Below are positions 1 to 5,470 of a DNA stretch of 7,398 nt, piece after piece. The stretch is taken from assembly GCA_036491415.1 (NCBI GenBank), contig DASXCC010000194.1, positions 1 through 7,398 of the forward strand, given 5' to 3'. Every line of letters starts with the position of its first letter. Position 1 is the stretch's first letter. A program made the translations under genes and the position numbers. A model generated the notes under the pieces. The model did not search any database. It saw nothing but the letters and a program-made list of their open reading frames with translations, and had not been told where the DNA came from. The stretch comes from JAICKN01 sp036491415. Its GTDB lineage: Bacteria > Acidobacteriota > Terriglobia > Terriglobales > Acidobacteriaceae.

Positions 1-236
1 TACAAACCAAACATGGCAAGTCGGTTCCATTGAGTGGACAGGATGTCTCCGCCCATGTGGGTCACATGGTCGCTCTGCACGGAATGTGGGGTGGCAGCGC
101 AGCAACCCAAACATCCACAAGTTCGGCAGACGCCGGCGGAAGTTTTCAAGTCACGAAAGTAGATATGATTTCGGATAGTTGCACAGCAAGCAGCAATAAG
201 AGCATGGGATCCACCGGCAATACACCCCAACAGTAA
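1..236 (+). CDS. C-terminal part of a probable secreted DUF5818-like protein (5' end outside window)
   Basis: The frame is open from the left edge (first whole codon at 3) to a TAA at 234-236, giving about 77 residues of a longer protein. The visible part contains LSGQDVSAHVGHMVALHG, then a Ser/Thr/Ala/Gly-rich stretch, then FQVTKVDMISDSC and a polar tail ending in PQQ. The order 'L-x-x-H-V-G-H-x-V-x-x-x-G ... V-x-x-x-x-x-I-S-x-x-C' recalls small secreted acidobacterial proteins of the DUF5818 type, in which a beta-rich domain ends in a cysteine. That family match is from memory and unverified. The signal peptide and the first half of the domain would lie outside the window. A TTG at 30 could be read as a start, but the frame continues upstream and no Shine-Dalgarno precedes it, so a truncated long gene is more likely. 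Function is unknown. A strong terminator follows 17 bp after the stop. Confidence 0.6.
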   Translation, partial: QTKHGKSVPLSGQDVSAHVGHMVALHGMWGGSAATQTSTSSADAGGSFQVTKVDMISDSCTASSNKSMGSTGNTPQQ

Positions 237-252
237 AACGCACGCCAGCAGC

Positions 253-288
253 AAAAAAAAGGCTCCCGAAAAATCGAGAGCCTTTTTT
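253..288. terminator. Bidirectional rho-independent terminator
   Basis: A stem of GGCTC/GAGCC plus an inner CGA/TCG separated by one C·A mismatch (261-282) is flanked by A8 on the left (253-260) and T6 on the right (283-288). Read on + it ends in a T tract and serves the gene stopping at 236. Read on - it ends in T8 and serves the small gene stopping at 300. Both neighbours converge on it. Confidence 0.85.
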
Positions 289-299
289 AGTTGGCTTTT

Positions 300-491
300 T
301 TATTTCACTTGATCGAGCATTATGACTACGGCGTTTGGCGCAACCGCGGGCCTTTGCTTTTTGTATCCGTGGAATGTGTAGTAGTACGCCGCGACTGCGA
401 GCGAGAGAAGAAGGAACGCAAGCATAAGAGCAACAATCAAGTAGCGTCCAGATTTTGGTTCTTGTCTATGTTGCATAGTTCTCTGTTCCAT
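300..491 (-). CDS. Small single-span membrane protein, 63 aa, function unknown
   Basis: I do not recognise a family. From the ATG at 491 the product has a polar, basic N-terminus (residues 1-16, ending KSGR). One long hydrophobic segment follows at about 17-38, rich in Leu/Ala and ending YYYTF. Then come a basic HGYKK patch and a short tail with a second mildly hydrophobic run (AVVIML). A single inner-membrane span fits; there is no lipobox and no convincing cleavage site. The start was chosen because GAAAGG (minus strand, 499-504) sits 7 nt upstream of this ATG. An in-frame TTG at 512 would add seven residues but has a poorly placed site, and an ATG at 476 is also possible. The gene lies between two terminators (531-565 upstream, 253-288 downstream), so it is probably its own transcript. 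No strong promoter was found in the short gap. Confidence 0.6.
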   Translation of the reverse strand: MEQRTMQHRQEPKSGRYLIVALMLAFLLLSLAVAAYYYTFHGYKKQRPAVAPNAVVIMLDQVK

Positions 492-530
492 AACCAAACC
501 TTTCTTTCCCAAGCCTTACTTTGTTCCTAC

Positions 531-565
531 GCGAAAAAGAACCCACCTTTATAGAAAAGGTGGGT
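531..565 (-). terminator. Rho-independent terminator of the DUF1328 gene
   Basis: A perfect 10-bp stem ACCCACCTTT/AAAGGTGGGT (541-550 with 556-565) closes a 5-nt loop. On the minus strand it is followed by TTCTTTTTC. It begins 26 bp after the stop of the DUF1328 gene and separates it from the next small minus-strand gene. On the + strand there is no T tract, so it acts leftward. Confidence 0.85.
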
Positions 566-591
566 AACGAGGTAATACATAAAGATGAAAG

Positions 592-768
592 CTAAATGCT
601 GCTACTGCCTCGCCTTCCCAAACCCATCACCAAGGTCACCAGGAAAACTACGAGGAAAATGTAGAACAAGAGCTTCGCGATGCCAGCTGCCGCAACCGCA
701 ATTCCACCAAAACCGAGAACACCGGCGATGATCGCCACGACCAAGAAAACTAGCGCCCAGTAGAGCAT
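592..768 (-). CDS. DUF1328 / UPF0391 (YtjA-like) small membrane protein, 58 aa
   Basis: The product starts MLYWALVFLVVAIIAGVLGF and continues through a Gly/Ala turn (GGIAVAAAGIAK) into a second hydrophobic segment (about residues 32-50) with a GLGRR end. This is the DUF1328/UPF0391 pattern of E. coli YtjA: two membrane helices, nearly all of the protein in the membrane, and a length of 50-60 residues that matches the family. No biochemical function is established; family members are often found beside envelope or stress genes. The start is the ATG at 768, fixed by a perfect AGGAGG 6 nt upstream. A longer in-frame reading from TTG at 795 would run through that site and is rejected. A dyad lies in the leader (792-827), and a terminator closes the gene, so it looks monocistronic. 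The family call is firm; the role is not known. Confidence 0.9.
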   Translation of the reverse strand: MLYWALVFLVVAIIAGVLGFGGIAVAAAGIAKLLFYIFLVVFLVTLVMGLGRRGSSSI

Positions 769-774
769 TTGCTG

Positions 775-780
775 CCTCCT
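775..780 (-). promoter_or_regulatory. Ribosome binding site (AGGAGG) of the DUF1328 gene
   Basis: CCTCCT on the + strand reads AGGAGG on the minus strand, 6 nt from the ATG at 768. It is the strongest Shine-Dalgarno in the window and decides the start against the upstream in-frame TTG. It implies high translation initiation unless the adjacent leader structure interferes. Confidence 0.9.
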
Positions 781-791
781 AATTTTGCGAT

Positions 792-827
792 CCAAACCAT
801 ACTTGCAGTATGAAGAATAGGGTTTGG
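792..827 (-). promoter_or_regulatory. Bulged inverted repeat in the leader of the DUF1328 gene
   Basis: An outer pair CCAAACC (792-798) / GGTTTGG (821-827) encloses an inner hairpin ATACT/AGTAT (799-803 with 807-811, 3-nt loop). An unpaired run at 812-820 would be a one-sided bulge. Its near edge is 11 nt from AGGAGG. It could be a leader RNA hairpin or a DNA operator with dyad symmetry; the sequence does not settle which. It has no T tract on the minus-strand side, so it is not a terminator. Confidence 0.5.
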
Positions 828-900
828 CGCGGAAGTTTTCGATCAGGCTGAAGCTGTAGTTTGCGTAGAGATTTGCCGTATCTTCTGTCTACTCTTATGC

Positions 901-1653
901 TTACGCTGCGTTAAGTTTAGGATTCTCATGCATAAGCCTTCTAAGGGTGTTGGCATCGCGAATCGCATGGCCTTGCAAATCATTGTTGAAATATAAAAAT
1001 ATATTCTTTAAGTTGGCGCGCCACTGGTTTACGTTTCTAGCCCATTTGCGCAGGCTCGCGTTACTGTAGCCATCGCTATATGTGCCTAACGGGCCATGAA
1101 AGCGTACATAGGTAAAGTCAGTGGTAAATGCCACCGGCCATTGCAAGGCACGCCAGTCATGAAGGCATAACGCCACACGATATTGCTTAAGTACTGTATA
1201 AACTTTCGGCACATACCAGCTGAGATCGCGGAACTCTACTACATAACGATGCTGCCCAGGTAGTTTGCTTAGAAAAGTTTCCAGGCGTTCTACATTCAAA
1301 TGCCAATTCGGCGGAAATTGGAAAAGGATAGGACCAAGCTTTTTTCCCAGGCTTTGCGCGTTATCGAGAAAATGCTCCATGGCTCCTTGCGCATCGTGAA
1401 GGCGCTTGCGATGGGTGATGTATTGACTGGCTTTGACGCTGAAGCAGAAATCACTAGTCACCGTCTGCGCCCAGCGCTGAAAGTCCTCTTTGCTCGGGAG
1501 ACGATAGAAACTGTTATTGATTTCCACAGTTGCAAAATGCTGCGCATACCAGTGGAGCATTTCTGAAGCTTTAAATTTGGGAGGATAGAAGTCGTTGATC
1601 CACTGCTTGTAATGCCATCCGGAAGTGCCGAGATGCAACTTCGCCAGGCTCAT
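901..1653 (-). CDS. DUF72 (YecE-like) TIM-barrel protein, 250 aa
   Basis: The protein matches the DUF72/YecE family along its full length. Features seen are GTSGWHY at 9-15 (the usual N-terminal signature), VEINNSFYRLPS at 43-54, FSVKAS at 71-76, ILFQFPP at 109-115, VEFRDLSW at 139-146, YVRFHGPLG at 182-190 and YFNNDLQGHA at 221-230. The family folds as a TIM barrel with an acidic/aromatic pocket. A nuclease or sugar-related activity has been suggested for relatives, but no reaction is established, so I give none. A length of 250 aa is normal and the gene appears intact. The start is the ATG at 1653, directly before the signature; upstream only a weak AGGG about 9 nt away is seen. The DUF1328 gene lies 132 bp downstream with its own leader. 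Upstream, 431 bp of divergent spacer faces the receiver gene. Confidence 0.9.
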   Translation of the reverse strand: MSLAKLHLGTSGWHYKQWINDFYPPKFKASEMLHWYAQHFATVEINNSFYRLPSKEDFQRWAQTVTSDFCFSVKASQYITHRKRLHDAQGAMEHFLDNAQSLGKKLGPILFQFPPNWHLNVERLETFLSKLPGQHRYVVEFRDLSWYVPKVYTVLKQYRVALCLHDWRALQWPVAFTTDFTYVRFHGPLGTYSDGYSNASLRKWARNVNQWRANLKNIFLYFNNDLQGHAIRDANTLRRLMHENPKLNAA

Positions 1654-2084
1654 GCGCGAAAACCCTGATTACGATAAGTAGTTTATGGGTCGTTTTCTAA
1701 GAGGCCAATCAAGTAAAGGCTGTAGAGAGACAAAAATAGTCGGTTAATTTGTTTGAGTTATACCTTCAATTGACTCCAACCCCTTGTAATACAGTCACAT
1801 CTAAGCCGTTCACTAGGTGCGGTGGAAACCGCCCTCAGCTTACCAACACTGCTCCGGAAGCCGTGCTCGTTTGTTGAGGGCGGAAGATTTTAAGGACTGT
1901 AAACTCACGGACACCGCGCCACGTTCTGCTTACATTGCCGTTGGGGGGATATTCACCATAAATCTCGTTGAATTTAATGGTTGGCGGTTCTGACCTGTTC
2001 GTTTAAGATTCAGGCGAACACCTTAGCACTCTCGTGCCAGAAGCCACACGGTTGGGCTATGTACTTGGTTTTGCTTGAGTTGTA
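1654..2084. other. 431-bp divergent intergenic region
   Basis: This spacer between the DUF72 start (-) and the receiver start (+) should hold promoters for both. No consensus promoter is convincing. TTGACT at 1770-1775 has only a 14-bp spacer to TACAGT at 1790-1795. The middle holds the nested helices at 1816-1920 (listed separately). Further right are small helices: GTTCG/CGAAC (1997-2001 with 2015-2019), an alternative CCTG/CAGG (1994-1997 with 2011-2014), and GCAC/GTGC (2026-2029 with 2034-2037). A short open frame (TTG 1981 to TAA 2083-2085) abuts the receiver ATG. No recognisable protein, tRNA or mobile-element end was seen. Confidence 0.7.
1816..1920 (+). ncRNA. Candidate structured RNA element (nested helices), unassigned
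   Basis: Three helices nest in about 105 nt. The outer one pairs GGTGCGGTG (1816-1824) with CACCGCGCC (1912-1920), 9 bp. The middle one pairs CCGCCCTCA (1829-1837) with TGAGGGCGG (1875-1883), 9 bp, extended by a G·U and a C-G pair. The inner one pairs CACTGCT (1848-1854) with AGCCGTG (1858-1864), broken by one mismatch, around a CGG-type loop. The strand call rests on the two wobbles (1818·1918 and 1838·1874): they are U·G/G·U on the + strand but A·C/C·A on the minus strand. A 28-nt linker (1884-1911) stays single-stranded. An alternative hairpin, GCGGT/ACCGC around GGAA (1819-1832), competes with the outer and middle helices, which would suit a switch. I compared it from memory with common riboswitch cores (cobalamin, c-di-GMP-I, glycine, TPP, fluoride) and found no match. 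It could also be a chance set of palindromes or DNA operators. Confidence 0.4.
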
Positions 2085-2561
2085 ATGTGTTTGAGAATTA
2101 AAAATAAAGAATGTGAATTGGTTAAAGTTAAAGTGACTTCCCCAATTGCCCCGTCTGAAGACGCTGTCCGTATCCTTGTAGCTGATGATCATGAGGTCAT
2201 GCGCCTCGGTATTCGTAATCTCCTCGAAGCTGTTCCCAACTGGACAATTTGTGGCGAAGCCGTCAACGGACAGGAAGCCGTGGATAAGACCCTTGCATGT
2301 GAACCCGACATTGTGATCATGGACATTACAATGCCGGTGATGAATGGTCTGGAAGCTTCTAAAACTATTTCCCGCTCCCGTCCTGACATTCCGGTCATCC
2401 TTTTCTCGCTTCATCTTTCCGATGAAATGATTAAAGGCTTCGATACTCGCGCGATCAAAGGCGCGGTAAATAAAGGCAATGCTGCGCGCGATCTGGTAGA
2501 AGCCGTAAATCGCGTTTTAAAAGGCAATACGTTCTTCCCGCACAAACAAGCAATGTCCTAA
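2085..2561 (+). CDS. Stand-alone NarL-type receiver (response regulator) without output domain, 158 aa
   Basis: The body is a complete receiver domain, roughly residues 28-146. The acidic pair is D34/D35 (VADDH), the phospho-acceptor D80 is in VIMDITMPVMNG, the switch Ser is S108 (ILFS), and the conserved Lys is K130 (VNKG). The wording (HEVMRLGIRNLLE, ICGEAVNGQEAV) is that of NarL/FixJ-class receivers, but the protein stops at FPHKQAMS, where the linker to a LuxR-type helix-turn-helix would begin. It probably acts by protein-protein contact or as a phosphate relay; no kinase is in the window. The start is uncertain: the ATG at 2085 has no Shine-Dalgarno, and the first 17 codons are AT-rich and precede the domain. 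TTG at 2118 or GTG at 2133 are alternatives, also without a clear site. Its stop (2559-2561) overlaps the treY stop on the other strand, and no terminator follows. Confidence 0.85.
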   Translation: MCLRIKNKECELVKVKVTSPIAPSEDAVRILVADDHEVMRLGIRNLLEAVPNWTICGEAVNGQEAVDKTLACEPDIVIMDITMPVMNGLEASKTISRSRPDIPVILFSLHLSDEMIKGFDTRAIKGAVNKGNAARDLVEAVNRVLKGNTFFPHKQAMS

Positions 2562-5470
2562 TTTCTTTTCCCGCTGTTCGAAGAAACCAGCAAAGCGACA
2601 GGGAATTTTCCAAACAAATTCGAAGCCGGCAGGAATGTTTGCGAGAAGTTTGCGCTCAATAACATTTCACTCGTAAAAACATTTTGCCAGGCGGCATTTT
2701 GAATGGCAGGAACTTCTACAGCGGTATCGCCCCACACGGTGGGATCCGATGGGGAAGTGGCAGTATCGCCGAGAAGCTGAGCGCATAGTCGAGGCACTGC
2801 AACTACGACGACCTTGTCTTCATGGCACCGCGCGAAGGCCAGTACGTGCTCCGCTTTCGGTCCCTGCACATTGAGTGCGTGATATTTACCAGCCTGGAAA
2901 AGATCTGGATGCTGCTTGCGCAAGCTCAATGCCTTCGATGTGAGGTAGAGTTTGATGCGGCCATCTTCCATTTTGCCGGTAATTTCCTGCAATCGCTGCG
3001 GTAGCTCTTCCGGTTTCCAGCTTTGCATTTCATGCAGCAGTTGATTTCGCAGCGCATAATTCACGGGACGACGATTGTCCGGATCAACCAGGCTCAAATC
3101 CCATAGTTCCATTCCCTGGTAAATATCAGGCACACCTGGAGCCGCGAGCTTGATCAATGTTTGTGACAGGCTATTAAACATGCCCAATTGCGACACGCGG
3201 CTTTGTAGAGGCGAGAATTCTTGAAGAAACTTTTCGTTATTTGACTTCAAAATACTTTCTACGAAATAAGTAATCGCTTCTTCATACTCCACATTCTGGT
3301 TTGACCAGCTTGTAATGTCTTTTGCTTCGCGCACGGCTTTCAGCATGTATTCAGTGATTCGCCTGCAGAAATTTGTCTGCAGCTCTTGCTGATTTGTCTC
3401 CAGCGGCCAGGCGCCCACCAGGGTCTGATACAGCAAATACTCGTCATTGCGTGTAGGCGCTTCCTGGCCATCCACCTGGCGCTTATCTCCACGATTGATC
3501 TCGCGCCAGCGCCGAACGTTCTTGCGCCAGAGCGCCGGCAATTCCGACAGTACATTCATTCGCGAGCGCACATCTTCCGACCGCTTGGTGTCGTGCGTGG
3601 AAGTTGCCAGCATGGTATGCGGCCATGCAGTTACCTGCTCCTGCATTCTGCCGTGAAATTCAGCGGGGCTGGTTCCGAATTTACTGGGATCGCCGCCAAC
3701 TTCATTCAGCGAGACAAAACGGTTGTAGCGATAGAAAGCCGTGTCTTCCAGACCTTTTGCCATTACCACGCTGGTGAATTGCTGGAACTTCATTGCGAAA
3801 CGAGTAACTTCTTTGCGATAAGGTTCGACGTGTCCTTTGCCCGCATCAGTCAGCAATACTTTTTTGATGAAATCAAAAACGCTGGTGTCTGCCGCGGCGC
3901 TGCTCCGAGTAGCAATGCGTACGGCCTGTTCGATATTCGCCCGATCTTTAGCGGAAACATTCGATGCAGTGATGTACGTGCGATACACAGGAAACCGCGC
4001 AATGACTTCGCTGAGCGCATCGCGTAAATTGTTCAACGTGAAGTCGCAGGTATGGCGATCAGATAGAGCAATCTTGCTTAGGATATTCGCCAATACGTTC
4101 AATTCGCTGGCCAGCGCGCGCCGCATCACAAATTTTTTGCAGAGATAAACCAGTTCGGCAAAGACAACATGCTGTCCGGTAAAAACGCGATAGATGCGCT
4201 CAATGCGGGTAAGTGAATTGGAGTTGATGAACAACCCATTCAACAGATTCGTGAAATCGTAGCCGGTTGTGCCATTGACGGGCCAGGTTTCCGGTAACCG
4301 CTCTTTACCAGTCAGAATCTTTTCCACGGCCACATAAAATTGCTTTTTCGTAGACTCCTGATCGGGCACATGCGCTGTTTTGCATTGCAGCCGATAAAAA
4401 TAGTGAAGAGGATCATAGAGACCGTCCGGGTGATCGATACGCAGGCCGTTGATCTTGCCCTGATGTAGCATCTCGAAAACAAAACGATGCGTTTCCTCAA
4501 ATACCGTTTCGTTCTCCATGCGGATGCCGGCGAGGTCGTTAATATCAAAAAAACGCCGATAGTTGATGTCATCCGCGGCAACGCGCCAATACGCCAGGCG
4601 GTAAGCTTGCCCTTTTATCAGTTCGTGCAATTCGTCAAAGCTGCGCGAATCGTCAGGAGTTCCATTGATCTTTGTGACGTTCTCATGAATGAAATCGCGC
4701 ACTGCTTCTGACTTCGCAGCCAACTCAGCGAGGCGGCGTTTGTGGATGGTTTTATCGCGCATGCGCTCTTCGCGCTTGCCCTGTCCAGATTCAATGCGAC
4801 TGGGCAAATGTCCGAATGCAGAGGTCAGACTCTGTAACTCAAGTAGATTTTCATCCTGCGGCCCAAGTTTCTGCTGGAGCCGCTCAATGTTGTAACGAAG
4901 AATCCGCGGATACTCTTTTGGGTTAATCGGGAAGCGGTGTTGCGAATAGTAGATGCGGAATTCTCCGCGATCCTGATCGAACCTGAGATTCAACTCGCCG
5001 CGATCCAACACGTTTCCATATTGGTCGCCAAGCACCGGCACTAAAACTTTTTCCTGCAGCTCGTCTTTTATCGGCTGCCAGTCAATGTCAAAGAAATCGG
5101 CGTAGGCAGAGGCTTCGCCGTTCTCCAGTACATCGAGCCACCATTCATTGTCGCTGCCCATCACGCCCATGTGGTTTGGCACGATATCGAGAATCTGCCC
5201 CATGCCGTATTCATGCAAAGCATTGACGAAGCTTTCAAATTCTTCGGAGCTGCCGATCTCCGGATTCAAATTGCGATGGTCAATGATGTCGTAGCCATGC
5301 ATGCTTCCCGGGCGGGCGCGCAAATAGGGAGAGGCGTAGCAGTGGGAAACTCCTAACGCGGACAAATACGGTACCAGATCCTTCGCCTTCGCAAATGTAA
5401 ATTCACGATTGAATTGCAGACGATAAGTAGAGAGAGGGACCTGTAACGAATTGGACGTTGCTTCGTTCAT
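2558..5470 (-). CDS. treY: Malto-oligosyltrehalose synthase (TreY, GH13_26), 970 aa
   Basis: TreY isomerises the reducing-end alpha-1,4 bond of a maltodextrin to an alpha,alpha-1,1 bond, making maltooligosyltrehalose (EC 5.4.99.15) in the cytoplasm. The N-terminus VPLSTYRLQFNREFTF and SPYLRARPGSMHGYD (48-61) are TreY signatures. GH13 motifs in order are DIVPNH at 95-100, GLRIDHPDGLYDP at 342-354 (nucleophile D346, with R344), AVEKIL at 381-386 (acid/base E383) and STHDTKR at 624-630 (H626, D627). APGVPDIYQGMELWDLSLVDP spans about 777-797. At 970 aa it belongs to the long forms; actinobacterial and archaeal enzymes are about 700-780. Part of the excess is a charged region at about 200-290. The frame extends upstream to 5617, but the ATG at 5470 is chosen because it begins at the family N-terminus and overlaps the treZ TGA as ATGA, which suggests coupled translation. 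It is the last gene of the operon. Confidence 0.97.
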   Translation of the reverse strand: MNEATSNSLQVPLSTYRLQFNREFTFAKAKDLVPYLSALGVSHCYASPYLRARPGSMHGYDIIDHRNLNPEIGSSEEFESFVNALHEYGMGQILDIVPNHMGVMGSDNEWWLDVLENGEASAYADFFDIDWQPIKDELQEKVLVPVLGDQYGNVLDRGELNLRFDQDRGEFRIYYSQHRFPINPKEYPRILRYNIERLQQKLGPQDENLLELQSLTSAFGHLPSRIESGQGKREERMRDKTIHKRRLAELAAKSEAVRDFIHENVTKINGTPDDSRSFDELHELIKGQAYRLAYWRVAADDINYRRFFDINDLAGIRMENETVFEETHRFVFEMLHQGKINGLRIDHPDGLYDPLHYFYRLQCKTAHVPDQESTKKQFYVAVEKILTGKERLPETWPVNGTTGYDFTNLLNGLFINSNSLTRIERIYRVFTGQHVVFAELVYLCKKFVMRRALASELNVLANILSKIALSDRHTCDFTLNNLRDALSEVIARFPVYRTYITASNVSAKDRANIEQAVRIATRSSAAADTSVFDFIKKVLLTDAGKGHVEPYRKEVTRFAMKFQQFTSVVMAKGLEDTAFYRYNRFVSLNEVGGDPSKFGTSPAEFHGRMQEQVTAWPHTMLATSTHDTKRSEDVRSRMNVLSELPALWRKNVRRWREINRGDKRQVDGQEAPTRNDEYLLYQTLVGAWPLETNQQELQTNFCRRITEYMLKAVREAKDITSWSNQNVEYEEAITYFVESILKSNNEKFLQEFSPLQSRVSQLGMFNSLSQTLIKLAAPGVPDIYQGMELWDLSLVDPDNRRPVNYALRNQLLHEMQSWKPEELPQRLQEITGKMEDGRIKLYLTSKALSLRKQHPDLFQAGKYHALNVQGPKAEHVLAFARCHEDKVVVVAVPRLCAQLLGDTATSPSDPTVWGDTAVEVPAIQNAAWQNVFTSEMLLSANFSQTFLPASNLFGKFPVALLVSSNSGKRN

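Noticed and set aside
769..795. TTG start at 795 for the DUF1328 gene
   Set aside because: It would translate through the perfect AGGAGG at 775-780, and the family starts at the MLYWA methionine.
1770..1795. TTGACT / TACAGT as a sigma-70 promoter for the structured element
   Set aside because: The hexamers are good but the spacer is only 14 bp; kept as a remark, not as a feature.
1829..1883. Inverted repeat as an insertion-sequence end or attachment site
   Set aside because: There is no transposase or integrase, no flanking target duplication, and the arms enclose only 37 nt with further nested pairing.
1976..2005. Nine-codon ATG frame (MVGGSDLFV) as a leader peptide
   Set aside because: It has no Shine-Dalgarno and no attenuation-type amino acid run, and does not reach the receiver start.
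2010..2414. 134-aa open frame on the minus strand across the receiver gene
   Set aside because: It is antisense to a receiver domain with all conserved residues; its own translation is His/Asn/Phe-rich with no family resemblance.
3386..4027. 213-aa open frame on the + strand
   Set aside because: It lies antisense within treY, whose protein is conserved and complete; no ribosome binding site or domain supports it.
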